A DNA stretch of 64,000 nucleotides from Gammaproteobacteria bacterium LSUCC0112 (GCA_004535785.1 SPIB01000002.1:350320-414319); one strand, 5' to 3'. Shown: positions 9,399 to 18,222, counted from the stretch's first letter. The notes: generated from the sequence alone by a model not told the origin. Program-made: numbers and translations.

Positions 9399-10513
9399 AC
9401 CTTGTCAATCACAGACTCAGCAGCCCGTTTCTGAAACCTGTGTATTCGGTGCCTGGCATCATGGCAGCGGTACTTCTTGCACTGATTCCCGCGGCCATCT
9501 GCTACACCTGGTTTTTTGGTATCGGTTTTTTGATCAACCTGCTGATTACATCAGTGTTTGGATTGCTGTTCGAAGCGCTAGTGATGCGCGCGCGCGGCAG
9601 GCCGGTATTTTTTTACCTCGGTGATCTGAGCATACTGGTCACCGCCGCGTTGTTGAGTTTTGCATTGCCGCCGGGCTCACCTTGGTGGATTGCGGCCAGT
9701 GGCATTTTTATCGCCTGTATTTTTGGTAAACATGTCTTTGGTGGTCTCGGTCACAATGTGTTTAATCCCGCGGCACTTGCTTACGTCAGTTTGTTGATTT
9801 TGTTTCCGTTACAAATGACAGGCTGGTACCTGCCGGGTTCTGGCAATTACGCGGAGGCGCCAATTGATCCTCTGAGTATGAATGGTATCTTTACCAGCCT
9901 GCAGCTCAGTTTTCCGTGGTTGCGCGACATGGCCCTGACGCCCTTTGCTGTGACGCCCGATGGATTTGCGACAGCAACGCCGCTGATTGAATATAAATTT
10001 GCAGCACCTGCCAGACTGTTGATGGCGGAATCTGATGGATTTACGGTGTGGCAGCGTGACGCCCGCACCGGTTGGGAAATGTTGGCGATGTCCTTTGCCC
10101 TGGGTGGTCTGCTGTTGTTATGGCGCGGCATCATCAGTTGGCATATCCCTGTTTCCGTAGTTGGCATGGTGTTTTTATTGTCGACTGTTTTTTATCAGCC
10201 GGGGCAGGAAGCGATTTTTGGTTCCCCTTGGTTGCACCTGTTCAGTACCTCGACGTTGATTGGGGCATTTTTTATTGCCACTGATCCGGCAAGTGCACCA
10301 TCAAGTGCGATGGGTAAAGTGATTTATGGCGCGTTGATTGGCGCGGCGATGTACAGCATACGCATTTGGGGCAGTTATCTGGATTCTGTTGCATTAGCCA
10401 TTCTCGCCGTGAATATGTGCAGCCCGTTGATTGAACAAGTGACTGCGCGTACCCCGCTGGGCCATCCCTCCCGATTACAACGCAGCCTGTCAGTCTGGAG
10501 AAAAACCAAATGA
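9395..10513 (+). CDS. rnfD: RnfD membrane flavoprotein subunit
   Basis: A 372-residue NqrB/RnfD-family protein with about nine membrane segments. Family blocks seen are LNSSPFLKP-like SSPFLKP at the start, GGLGHNVFNPAALAYV, and PLWLHLFSTSTLIGAFFIATDP near the end. The flavin-attachment site SGAT is represented by ATAT with Thr195 (DGFATATPL), so covalent FMN binding is plausible though the Ser and Gly before it have changed. The gene overlaps rnfC by 4 bp. In complete Rnf operons rnfG follows here; in this one the next gene, rnfE, overlaps the rnfD stop directly. Confidence 0.92.
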   Translation: MNLVNHRLSSPFLKPVYSVPGIMAAVLLALIPAAICYTWFFGIGFLINLLITSVFGLLFEALVMRARGRPVFFYLGDLSILVTAALLSFALPPGSPWWIAASGIFIACIFGKHVFGGLGHNVFNPAALAYVSLLILFPLQMTGWYLPGSGNYAEAPIDPLSMNGIFTSLQLSFPWLRDMALTPFAVTPDGFATATPLIEYKFAAPARLLMAESDGFTVWQRDARTGWEMLAMSFALGGLLLLWRGIISWHIPVSVVGMVFLLSTVFYQPGQEAIFGSPWLHLFSTSTLIGAFFIATDPASAPSSAMGKVIYGALIGAAMYSIRIWGSYLDSVALAILAVNMCSPLIEQVTARTPLGHPSRLQRSLSVWRKTK

Positions 10514-11214
10514 AACGATTGTCTCCTATGATGCAGCCAAGCAGATTGTCCTTGATCGTGTTATCGCTGGCCTCATTGATTGCGGCCAGTACCAGCAGCG
10601 GGCTGGCGCTGTTGATTGGCATAAGCAGTTGGCTGGTGTTATTGATCAGCAGCGCCGTCATCTCTCTGCTCAGGCCATGGCTGCGCAAGGAGGCGTCACT
10701 GGCGCGTGCTGATTCGACTTTGACGCTGTGTTTTATCGCGTTACTGGTCGCCAGTGTTGTATCGCTGTTGAGTCTGGTGATCCAAGTGTCACGCTACGAA
10801 GCGATGACGCTGGCTGGTATCTGGCTGCCATTGATTGCATCGAACGGGTTGATTTATATGCACCTTGTCAGCGCGTGGGATGCCTCGGCAAAGGTACTGT
10901 TGTGCTCGGCATGGGTGCGTGGTGCACAATTTACAGTTGTCATGCTGTTGCTGGCTCTGGTGCGTGAATTGTTGGGGACAGGGTCAATACTCACTAATAT
11001 GCATGTGTTTTTTTCCACGTTTTCAGCCTCAGGCATTATCGTTATCAGCAACTACCCACGCCTGAAGTTGTTTGCGTTACCGACTGGCGGATTGTTGGTG
11101 CTGGGACTGAGTTTGGCGTTGATTCAGTGGATGCAACTCCGACGGCTGGTTGTTGCCAAAACCGTGTTGCCCTCTGAGGAAAAACGCGTGAGAGTCACCG
11201 GGCGGATATCATGA
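10510..11214 (+). CDS. rnfE: RnfE-like membrane subunit lacking the cluster cysteines
   Basis: A 234-residue polytopic membrane protein placed where RnfE belongs. The match to RnfE is local but clear: WLPLIASNGLIYMH for IPLIVTNCIVVGR, and LLLALVRELLGTGSI for LGSLREIIGNGTL, with a C-terminal segment of the right kind. The conserved LGLCP near residue 25 is absent and the second Cys is Gly113. The only cysteines, C74 and C132, are not at the ligand positions. Together with the cysteine-free RnfA, no [2Fe-2S] cluster could form in the usual way. The gene overlaps rnfD and nth by 4 bp each. It is much more diverged than B, C and D. Confidence 0.78.
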   Translation: MKRLSPMMQPSRLSLIVLSLASLIAASTSSGLALLIGISSWLVLLISSAVISLLRPWLRKEASLARADSTLTLCFIALLVASVVSLLSLVIQVSRYEAMTLAGIWLPLIASNGLIYMHLVSAWDASAKVLLCSAWVRGAQFTVVMLLLALVRELLGTGSILTNMHVFFSTFSASGIIVISNYPRLKLFALPTGGLLVLGLSLALIQWMQLRRLVVAKTVLPSEEKRVRVTGRIS

Positions 11215-11846
11215 ATCGTGAGAAGCGCCAGGCTATTTTTTCACGGTTACGAGCAGAGAACCCGAATCCCACCACGGAACTGGCGTTCTCGTCGACGTTT
11301 GAGCTGTTAATTGCAGTGATTCTGTCTGCGCAGGCAACAGATGTCAGTGTAAATAAAGCCACGCGCGAGTTGTACAAGGTGGCCAATACACCGGAGGCTA
11401 TACTGGCACTGGGTGTCGACGGGCTGAAGCCGTACATCAAAACCATTGGTCTGTTTAATACCAAAGCCGAGAATGTCATCAAAACCTGCAAAGCGCTGGT
11501 TGAGCAGCATCAGTCGGTGGTCCCTGACAATCGTGAGCAACTGGAAGCGTTGCCAGGTGTTGGCCGTAAAACTGCCAATGTGGTATTGAACACGGCGTTC
11601 CGACAACCGGCCATGGCTGTTGATACACATATCTTCCGCGTGTCTAATCGCACGGGCGTCGCCCCGGGGAAAAATGTGCTGGAAGTTGAAAAGCGGCTGG
11701 TGAAACTGATTCCGGAAGAGTTTTTGCTCGATGCACACCATTGGCTGATCTTACATGGGCGCTATGTGTGTATCGCTCGCAAACCGCGCTGTGCGGCATG
11801 CATTATTCATGATTTGTGTGAATTCAAACAAAAAACTGAGGATTGA
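11211..11846 (+). CDS. nth: Endonuclease III
   Basis: A 211-residue DNA glycosylase/AP lyase that removes oxidised pyrimidines. The helix-hairpin-helix LPGVGRKTANVVL carries the catalytic Lys120, and Asp138 lies in VDTHIFRV, the same numbers as in E. coli. The C-terminal [4Fe-4S] loop has C-x6-C-x2-C-x5-C (CIARKPRCAACIIHDLC). The ATG at 11211 overlaps the rnfE stop, giving the conserved rnf-nth operon end seen in many gammaproteobacteria. The function is unrelated to Rnf; the link is positional. Confidence 0.97.
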   Translation: MNREKRQAIFSRLRAENPNPTTELAFSSTFELLIAVILSAQATDVSVNKATRELYKVANTPEAILALGVDGLKPYIKTIGLFNTKAENVIKTCKALVEQHQSVVPDNREQLEALPGVGRKTANVVLNTAFRQPAMAVDTHIFRVSNRTGVAPGKNVLEVEKRLVKLIPEEFLLDAHHWLILHGRYVCIARKPRCAACIIHDLCEFKQKTED

Positions 11847-11851
11847 TTTGG

Positions 11852-12706
11852 ATGCGTGTCAGTGTGGTGCTGTCGACCTACAACTCCCCTGCCTGGCTGG
11901 AAAAGGTATTGATTGGTTATTGTTGCCAATCAACGCAGGATTTTGAAATGATTATTGCAGACGACGGTTCCCGTGAGGAAACTGCGCAACTGATCCAGCG
12001 TATGCAAAGAGTAGCGCCCTTCCCGATCAAGCATGTCTGGCAACGTGATGATGGCTTTCGCAAATGCCGGATTCTCAACAAGGCGGTGTTACACGCGGAA
12101 TCACCCTATCTCATTTTCAGTGATGGCGATTGTATTCCGAGAGCCGATTTTGTTGCGACACACCTCAGGAAGGCCCAACCGGGATGTTATTTGTCCGGCA
12201 GCTATTACAAGTTGCCGATGAGTACCAGCCATGCGATCAGTCATGAAGATATTAAATCGGGTCGCTGTTTTGATAAAAAATGGCTGTACACCCACGGGTT
12301 GCCTCGCACGCGCAAAACTTTAAAAATTTCCGCCAGCCCGTTCTGGGCAGCGGTGCTCAACCGGCTCACTCCAACCCGTTGTAATCTGAAAGGTTCAAAC
12401 GCCTCTGTCTGGCGAGAGGATGTTTTACGGGTGAACGGCTTTGATGAACGTATGCCGTGGGGTGGAGAGGATCGCGAGTTTGGTGTGCGTCTGATTAATG
12501 CTGGCATTAAACCCGTTCATGTGCGTTATGACGCGATTTGTATTCATCTGGATCACACGCGGGGTTACGTCGATCCCGTCCGCGTCAAAGCCAATAAAAC
12601 GTTACGTCTATACAACGAGAAACATCGGGTGATGACAACCGATCACGGTATACAGCAACTTATTGATGCCGGGTATTCAGCGCAGTTTCAACTCAAGACT
12701 GTTTAA
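11852..12706 (+). CDS. Family 2 glycosyltransferase
   Basis: A 284-residue GT-A glycosyltransferase. It opens MRVSVVLSTYNSP, has a nucleotide-sugar site ADDGS, the metal-binding DGD (FSDGDCIPR), and the C-terminal acceptor-binding block GSNASVWREDVLRVNGFDE followed by WGGEDREFGVR, as in GT2 enzymes with a galactosyltransferase-like C-terminal half. The ATG at 11852 has AGGA 9 nt upstream. No signal peptide or membrane segment is seen, so it acts at the cytoplasmic face, perhaps on lipopolysaccharide core or capsule. It starts 5 bp after nth, and its last 30 bp overlap the end of the opposite gene. The sugar specificity cannot be told. Confidence 0.85.
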   Translation: MRVSVVLSTYNSPAWLEKVLIGYCCQSTQDFEMIIADDGSREETAQLIQRMQRVAPFPIKHVWQRDDGFRKCRILNKAVLHAESPYLIFSDGDCIPRADFVATHLRKAQPGCYLSGSYYKLPMSTSHAISHEDIKSGRCFDKKWLYTHGLPRTRKTLKISASPFWAAVLNRLTPTRCNLKGSNASVWREDVLRVNGFDERMPWGGEDREFGVRLINAGIKPVHVRYDAICIHLDHTRGYVDPVRVKANKTLRLYNEKHRVMTTDHGIQQLIDAGYSAQFQLKTV

Positions 12707-13603
12707 CCATTTAAGCCAACGACTGCCCTGCAAAGGGTGATAGACCCAGGGTGTTTGAACCTGAGCCTGGCCAGGCACGTTGTCGCGTATTTTGAGGAAA
12801 TCTTCGGCATAGGGTAGCGTCGCCGGGGCACGTGTCAGAAACGTGTGTGCACCGGCGCCCTCCAGCCAGGTCAGTGGATAAAAACCACAGTGATGCCTTT
12901 TTTCACCCAATCGCAGCGCCAGTGTTCTGCGCTTTCCGCGCCAGGTGGGTGCAGCGGGCAGCCACGCAACAAACGGATGTCGCCAGTACGCCATGCGCGC
13001 AAACAACTGCTGTGCCCGTTGCTCGTTGATCGCTTCACGGCCACCAAATTGCCACTTGTTAGATTTCAAACGTCCAACTGAGGCAACAAAAATATCGGAG
13101 TACCAGGTGCCAGCACTGCTGTTGGGTCTCATGTTGTAATACACATCGTCACTGGCACTGAACTCAATCTGGTTGCGCCCTCGTTCGCTGCCTTTGAGCA
13201 GAGCCTGATGGACAAAACCGCGCTGCTCGTCCTGCATGAACCAGGTTTCCAAGGCTTGCGCATCTGCTTGTGTGATGACACGGGCAAGCTGCATATCGTC
13301 CTGCAACGTGCACATCAAATCATCGTTGTCCAAGGTATCCAGTGCTAATTGTAAATTGGCGTACAGGCCACCATGTTTGCTGGTGAGGGATGGTTCCGTA
13401 TTTCCTGGCTGAATCACACGACAGTCAGCACGTGCCTGATCCAGTACGCTGATTGTAGCGAGGTCTGTGCTGTTATCATCAACAATCATTACCGGGAAAC
13501 CCGGCGCGCAGTGTCGAATGCTTTCAAGGCAATGGGCGAGAAAGTCACCACGGTTGAATGAAAAGATTACAAAATGCAGCATGGGTTTGATGTGCTCTGA
13601 CAC
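12677..13603 (-). CDS. GT-A fold glycosyltransferase, second of a convergent pair
   Basis: A 308-residue protein beginning LHFVIFSFNRGDFLAHCLESI, a GT2-type start, with VDDNSTD and a DDM motif (LQDDMQLA) in the DXD position. The C-terminal half (GREAINEQRAQQLFARMAYWRHP) is not a known domain to me. It has no membrane segment. The gene runs against the preceding glycosyltransferase and overlaps its end by 30 bp. It ends with the same basic tail type as envelope glycosyltransferases. A role in surface glycan assembly is likely; substrate unknown. Confidence 0.72.
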   Translation of the reverse strand: MSEHIKPMLHFVIFSFNRGDFLAHCLESIRHCAPGFPVMIVDDNSTDLATISVLDQARADCRVIQPGNTEPSLTSKHGGLYANLQLALDTLDNDDLMCTLQDDMQLARVITQADAQALETWFMQDEQRGFVHQALLKGSERGRNQIEFSASDDVYYNMRPNSSAGTWYSDIFVASVGRLKSNKWQFGGREAINEQRAQQLFARMAYWRHPFVAWLPAAPTWRGKRRTLALRLGEKRHHCGFYPLTWLEGAGAHTFLTRAPATLPYAEDFLKIRDNVPGQAQVQTPWVYHPLQGSRWLKWLNSLELKLR

Positions 13604-13677
13604 GAGCTTACAGGAAGAGACGTCAACGCTGCACCATGACGATTGATACCTGTCATGCTGCAGCGTTTGCGCATTGA

Positions 13678-14892
13678 TCAGACCGTGCGGCCTTTGCCTG
13701 CGGCAATTCTCAGTCGCAATGCATTCAGTTTGATAAAACCACCGGCATCCGCTTGGTTGTAGGCGCCGGCATCATCTTCGAAGGTGGCAATTTTCATGTC
13801 GAACAGCGAATCCGCTGACTCACGACCTACAACCGATACGTTACCCTTGTACAGCTTCAATCGCACGGTGCCATTGACGTATTGCTGTGAATAGTCAATC
13901 AGCGCTTGCAAGGCCTTACGCTCCGGTGAGAACCAGTAGCCGTTGTACACAAGCGACGCATATCTGGGCATTAACTCATCTTTGAGGTGCGCCAGTTCAC
14001 GATCCAGCGTCAGTGATTCCATGGCGCGATGGGCTTTTTGCATGATGGTGCCGCCTGGGGTTTCGTAACAACCACGGGATTTCATACCCACGTAGCGGTT
14101 TTCGACAATGTCTGCGCGGCCGACGCCATTGGCCCCGCCGACTTTGTTCAAATGTGCCAGAACAGTGGCCGGAGACATGGGCTGTCCATCAATGGATACG
14201 ATATCGCCCTGTTGATAACCCAATTCGATATAGGTAGCCTGATCCGGTGCGTTCTCAGGTGATACCGACCATAACCACATGTCATCTTCAGGTTCTGCAC
14301 CCGGGTTTTCAAGGTGGTCGCCTTCATAGGAAATATGAAGCAGGTTTGCGTCCATGGAGTAAGGCGATTTTTGGCCACGCTTCTTTTCGACGGGAATGTT
14401 GTGGGCATCACAATAGGCCATCAGTTTGTCCCTCGAGTTGAGATCCCACTCACGCCATGGCGCGATCACTCGAATGCCGGGCTTGAGCGCATACGCGCTG
14501 AGTTCAAACCGCACTTGGTCATTACCCTTCCCGGTTGCGCCATGAGAGATGGCGTCTGCGCCGGTTTCGTTGGCGATTTCCACGAGTCTCTTGGCGATCA
14601 ATGGGCGAGCGATCGAGGTGCCCAAGAGATACTCACCCTCGTACAGGGCATTGGCACGGAACATCGGGAATACAAAGTCACGCACAAACTCTTCGCGCAG
14701 ATCTTCGATATAAATTTGTTTGATGCCCATCGCCTGTGCTTTGGCGCGCGCCGGTTCGAGTTCTTCACCCTGTCCCAGGTCAGCCGTGAAGGTGACAACT
14801 TCGCACTGATAGGTTTCCATCAGCCATTTCGCGATCACAGATGTATCCAGACCACCGGAATAAGCCAATACGACTTTCTTAATGCCAGACAT
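13678..14892 (-). CDS. argG: Argininosuccinate synthase
   Basis: A 404-residue argininosuccinate synthase that joins citrulline and aspartate with ATP in arginine synthesis. The N-terminal pyrophosphatase loop is [10 protein letters not shown]. Other family blocks are [30 protein letters not shown], and [12 protein letters not shown]. The length is that of the short (type 1) family. AGGAG lies 6 nt before the ATG. In the 150 bp upstream I see a GC-rich dyad but no clear ArgR box. argF, which makes the citrulline used here, lies 4 kb away on the other strand. Confidence 0.97.
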   Translation of the reverse strand: MSGIKKVVLAYSGGLDTSVIAKWLMETYQCEVVTFTADLGQGEELEPARAKAQAMGIKQIYIEDLREEFVRDFVFPMFRANALYEGEYLLGTSIARPLIAKRLVEIANETGADAISHGATGKGNDQVRFELSAYALKPGIRVIAPWREWDLNSRDKLMAYCDAHNIPVEKKRGQKSPYSMDANLLHISYEGDHLENPGAEPEDDMWLWSVSPENAPDQATYIELGYQQGDIVSIDGQPMSPATVLAHLNKVGGANGVGRADIVENRYVGMKSRGCYETPGGTIMQKAHRAMESLTLDRELAHLKDELMPRYASLVYNGYWFSPERKALQALIDYSQQYVNGTVRLKLYKGNVSVVGRESADSLFDMKIATFEDDAGAYNQADAGGFIKLNALRLRIAAGKGRTV

Positions 14893-15045
14893 GCTGAGCT
14901 CCTGATGTTTAAAGCAGAATTCTTGTGTGTGAAGGGAAAAACTGATCCCCGGGTCCCTGGGGGAATCTATGCTGACCCCGAAAGAGGCCGCTATTGTAAC
15001 CCTAACAATTCAGGTTTTCGACATTGACATGCAGACGACACAAGG

Positions 15046-15933
15046 TCATTCGCGTAATAAGCGAATGGTAACGCGGCGGTTTCGATCGCGGTCGGCTGCA
15101 CTGCGTTCATCGCGAACGATACGGAATTCCGGCGTGGAGCCAAAAAACCGTGTGGCCAACATGTTCTCATCAATACCACGCGACAGAAGATACTCGTGAA
15201 TGGCATAGGCGCGTATTCGGGAAAACTCCAGATTGTCCCGCGGGTTGCCCGACCCATCAGTGAATCCGTTGATTTCGAATTGATAGACGCGAGGGTCAGC
15301 CTTGACATAGGTGACGATGTCGTCGAGTTGTTTTCTCATCGCATCATCGAGCTCGCGCTGACCGCTGCGCCAAAACACCGTTGACCGTTCAATCTGACCA
15401 AAATTGACGGGCAACAGTTCGCCGGTGCATTGCGTGTACTCCTGGAAAGCCGTGCCAAAATTGACCGGTGATATTCCCACGTGCACCGACTCATCCTCGC
15501 TATACCAGGCGCGACGCATCAGTGTAGGCACCATGCCTCTATCCAGTTCTGCCAGCATCAGACGGCTTCGTGCGGCATCAAGGTTAACTAGTGGATTTGT
15601 TGATGCAACATCAACAAAACCCAGATCACGGACAGGCAGGTCATTGCGCCAGAGCGGCGGTTGTGATGTCAACAGTGCTTTCCCGGCCAGCATGGGGTTT
15701 TCATCTGTTCGCAGCAGAAAACTCAGTGTTTCTCCTGCCTGATGATAGAACACAGCCTCACCAAGTCCAGGTATCTGCTGTGCAAGACTGCACTCGAAGA
15801 TGGATGACTCCGTTCGCCACACAGCCTGATCAAAGTCAGCGTAAAACGAACTGACTTTACCCGATGCGTGAACACCCGATGCCAAGAGCATGCAGAGCGT
15901 CAGACAAAAAGATGAGGTACACTTACGCCGCAT
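15046..15933 (-). CDS. motY: MotY-type flagellar motor OmpA-family protein
   Basis: A 295-residue secreted protein. The signal peptide runs MRRKCTSSFCLTLCMLLASGVHA. The N-terminal half (about 25-155) has the two cysteines and the pattern of the MotY T-ring domain; the C-terminal half is an OmpA/MotB peptidoglycan-binding domain (FEINGFTDGSGNPRDNLEFSRIRA ... DRDRNRRVTIRL). MotY forms the T ring that anchors the stator in sodium-driven polar motors. The position between argG and pyrC is that of motY in Pseudomonas, as I remember it, and a sigma-28 promoter lies upstream. Start 15933 has CCGGA 6 nt before; 15939 is equally possible. Confidence 0.87.
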   Translation of the reverse strand: MRRKCTSSFCLTLCMLLASGVHASGKVSSFYADFDQAVWRTESSIFECSLAQQIPGLGEAVFYHQAGETLSFLLRTDENPMLAGKALLTSQPPLWRNDLPVRDLGFVDVASTNPLVNLDAARSRLMLAELDRGMVPTLMRRAWYSEDESVHVGISPVNFGTAFQEYTQCTGELLPVNFGQIERSTVFWRSGQRELDDAMRKQLDDIVTYVKADPRVYQFEINGFTDGSGNPRDNLEFSRIRAYAIHEYLLSRGIDENMLATRFFGSTPEFRIVRDERSAADRDRNRRVTIRLLRE

Positions 15934-15993
15934 TTTCATTCCGGATATATAAATTCCTGTGGATGCCAGAGAGGCAACACTTCTCGAACTACT

Positions 15994-16020
15994 TGATCGG
16001 CAAAATGACATAAAACTTTA
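15994..16020 (-). promoter_or_regulatory. Sigma-28 (FliA) promoter of motY
   Basis: On the minus strand the site reads TAAAGTTT, 11 bp, GCCGATCA. This matches the FliA consensus TAAAGTTT-N11-GCCGATAA at 15 of 16 fixed positions with exact spacing. The start of transcription would be near 15987, about 54 nt before motY. It lies within the 113 bp that separate motY from the divergent pyrC. Confidence 0.88.
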
Positions 16021-16046
16021 CAGAAACCTTTAGGTACGCTTCAACC

Positions 16047-17102
16047 ATGAACGAATTGACGATCATTCGGCCTGATGACTGGCACTTGCATTTGCGTGAT
16101 GGCGACGTACTGTCGACATTGGTCGGACACACGTCGCAGCGGTTTCGCCGGGCGATTGTGATGCCTAATCTGAAACCGCCAGTCAGCTCGACTGCAGCAG
16201 CCATTGCCTATCACCAGCGAATTGTTGATGCCATCGCGCCAGGCGTTGATTTCCAGCCGTTGATGACATTGTATCTGACGGATCAGCTAAAACCTGAGGA
16301 AATCAAACACGCCAAAGACAGCGGACTGGTTTTTGCAGTCAAGTACTACCCTGCCGGCGCAACCACCAATTCTGACAGCGGCGTGACTGCGATGAGCGAG
16401 GTGTATCCGGTTCTGGAGATGCTGGCTGAATTGGGCATGCCATTGCTGGTGCATGGCGAAGTAACTGACGAACATGTCGATATCTTTGACCGTGAAAAAG
16501 TGTTTATTGACACGTTGTTAATGCCGCTGACTCAGCGTTTTCCAACATTAAAAGTAGTGATGGAACACATCACCACAGCGGATGCGGCTGCCTTTGTCAA
16601 AGGTGCTTCAGATCGCGTTGCCGCAACAATCACACCGCAGCATTTGCTGTATAACCGCAATCATATGTTGGTTGGTGGCGTGCGTCCGCACTTGTATTGC
16701 CTGCCGGTACTCAAACGAAACATCCACCAGCAGGCATTGCTGGACGTAGCAACCAGTGCGCATCCACGGTTTTTTCTCGGTACAGATTCCGCACCGCACG
16801 CGCAACCCACCAAAGAAACGGCGTGCGGCTGTGCAGGCTGTTACAGCGCCCATGCTGCGATTGAGTTATATGCTGAAGCGTTTGAGCAAGCAGGCGCGTT
16901 GCACAGGCTGGAAGCATTTGCATCTTTTTATGGTCCTGACTTTTATGGTTTACCGCGCAACACCGATGCCATCACCTTGATCCGTGAGCCTTGGACAGTG
17001 CCGGCACATTATCAGTTTGGTAATAGCACCCTGGTTCCTCTCAGAGCGGGTGAAAGTATTCAATGGCGGCTTAAAGAAAGTCCGTCCGGAGCGCAGTTCT
17101 AA
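16047..17102 (+). CDS. pyrC: Dihydroorotase
   Basis: A 351-residue zinc dihydroorotase of the short E. coli type (class II), which cyclises carbamoyl-aspartate in pyrimidine synthesis. Zinc ligands His13 and His15 ([11 protein letters not shown]), the carboxylated Lys99 ([15 protein letters not shown]), the two histidines in LLVHGE and MEHITT, and the Asp in LGTDSAPH are all present. pyrB, the preceding enzyme, lies at 34.8 kb. The stop overlaps the rnt start (TAATG), so the two are coupled. Confidence 0.97.
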   Translation: MNELTIIRPDDWHLHLRDGDVLSTLVGHTSQRFRRAIVMPNLKPPVSSTAAAIAYHQRIVDAIAPGVDFQPLMTLYLTDQLKPEEIKHAKDSGLVFAVKYYPAGATTNSDSGVTAMSEVYPVLEMLAELGMPLLVHGEVTDEHVDIFDREKVFIDTLLMPLTQRFPTLKVVMEHITTADAAAFVKGASDRVAATITPQHLLYNRNHMLVGGVRPHLYCLPVLKRNIHQQALLDVATSAHPRFFLGTDSAPHAQPTKETACGCAGCYSAHAAIELYAEAFEQAGALHRLEAFASFYGPDFYGLPRNTDAITLIREPWTVPAHYQFGNSTLVPLRAGESIQWRLKESPSGAQF

Positions 17103-17746
17103 TGCATGACTATGATGATAATGATGGTGCTGACACGTTGATGTCTGCACGTTTCCGCGGTTACCTGCCAGTCGTGGTTGATATCGAATGTGGCGGTTTC
17201 AATGCCAAAACTGATGCGATTCTTGAAATCTCCGCAGTGATTCTGGGCATGAGTGAGAAGTCGATTCTACAAGTTGAGCAGACTTACTTTCACCGGGTGA
17301 TTCCCTTTGAAGGCTCAAATATCGAAGAGGCGGCGCTTAAATTCACGGGTATCGATCCCTGGCATCCGCTACGCATTGCCCGCTCGGAAAAAGATGTCTT
17401 CAACGATCTTTTTAAGGCAATACGAACGTCAATGAAGTCAAATGGTTGCAAGCGCGCTATTTTGGTTGCCCACAACGCACATTTTGATCATGGTTTCATC
17501 AACGCAGCGGCAGCGCGGCATGATCTCAAGCGCAATCCTTTTCATCCGTTTTCCAGTTTTGACACGGCGACGCTCAGTGGGCTGGCATATGGGCAGACCG
17601 TGCTGGCCAGGGCGTGTGAGGCGGCCGGCATCAGCTTTGACAACAAAGAGGCCCACTCTGCCAAATACGACGCTGAAAAAACGGCTCAATTGTTTTGCAA
17701 GATAGTCAATCGATGGCAAGCGATGGGAGGTTGGCCACTGTCGTGA
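17102..17746 (+). CDS. rnt: Ribonuclease T
   Basis: A 214-residue DEDDh exonuclease that trims the 3' ends of tRNA, 5S and 23S rRNA. The acidic residues are Asp27 and Glu29 (VVDIECGGFNAKTD), the Asp of HNAHFDHGF, and His/Asp in HSAKYDAEKTA. The N-terminus carries a short Asp-rich extension. The start shares one base with the pyrC stop (TAATG). The pyrC-rnt pair is conserved in Pseudomonas-like genomes. Confidence 0.95.
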   Translation: MHDYDDNDGADTLMSARFRGYLPVVVDIECGGFNAKTDAILEISAVILGMSEKSILQVEQTYFHRVIPFEGSNIEEAALKFTGIDPWHPLRIARSEKDVFNDLFKAIRTSMKSNGCKRAILVAHNAHFDHGFINAAAARHDLKRNPFHPFSSFDTATLSGLAYGQTVLARACEAAGISFDNKEAHSAKYDAEKTAQLFCKIVNRWQAMGGWPLS

Positions 17747-17783
17747 CCACCTCCAACTCCACCGGCATCAGTTGGCGACAGTG
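17736..17783. terminator. Nested inverted repeats between rnt and grxD
   Basis: CACTGTCG (17736-17743) pairs with CGACAGTG (17776-17783), and inside it CCAACT (17753-17758) pairs with AGTTGG (17770-17775). The structure spans the stop codons of both convergent genes. There is no T-run, so termination by it would need more than the intrinsic mechanism; it may also act as an mRNA 3' barrier. Confidence 0.4.
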
Positions 17784-18082
17784 TCGACCAATGCCTGCAG
17801 TTCACCCTTGGAATGCATCTCGGTGACGATGTCACATCCGCCAACCAGCTCGCCATTGACATAGAGCTGGGGGAATGTCGGCCAGTTGGCGATTTTTGGT
17901 AACGTCGCTCTGATTTCCGGATTGGCCAGAATGTCCACATAGGCAAAACGTTTGCCACATGCCATCAGGCACTGCACGGTTTGAGCAGAAAAACCGCATT
18001 GTGGCTGGTCTGGCGACCCTTTCATGTAAAGCAAAATACTGTTTGAACTGATTTGATCGCGGATGGTTTGTTCAATACTCAT
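17768..18082 (-). CDS. grxD: Monothiol glutaredoxin
   Basis: A 104-residue monothiol glutaredoxin of the Grx4 group, which carries [2Fe-2S] clusters with glutathione and BolA proteins. The CGFS active site has Cys29 (PDQPQCGFSAQ), with the family's WPTFPQLYVNGELVGGCDI after it. The gene is monocistronic and convergent with rnt. It is divergent from argF across 140 bp. Confidence 0.95.
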   Translation of the reverse strand: MSIEQTIRDQISSNSILLYMKGSPDQPQCGFSAQTVQCLMACGKRFAYVDILANPEIRATLPKIANWPTFPQLYVNGELVGGCDIVTEMHSKGELQALVDTVAN

Positions 18083-18153
18083 GGTTAGGCTGCACCTGCG
18101 TGACGTGATCGAAGAGCCGGCATTCTACATCATTCCTCAAGATTCGCCGATAA

Positions 18154-18181
18154 TTGCCGCGCTCATGCTTATTAATATAAG
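18154..18181 (+). promoter_or_regulatory. Predicted sigma-70 promoter of argF
   Basis: TTGCCG (18154-18159), 16 bp, TATAAG (18176-18181), placing the start of transcription near 18188 and giving a leader of about 35 nt. The AT-rich stretch around the -10 could hold an arginine repressor site, but I do not recognise a full ArgR box. Confidence 0.5.
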
Positions 18182-18222
18182 ATACCCGGCTTATCTGCGA
18201 GACCCGGGAACCTTGTACCAAC

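Noticed and set aside
10495-10530. Loss of rnfG through an assembly or frameshift error
   Set aside because: Both flanking genes are intact with a regular 4-bp overlap, as at every other junction in the operon. A missing segment would be expected to leave a broken end.
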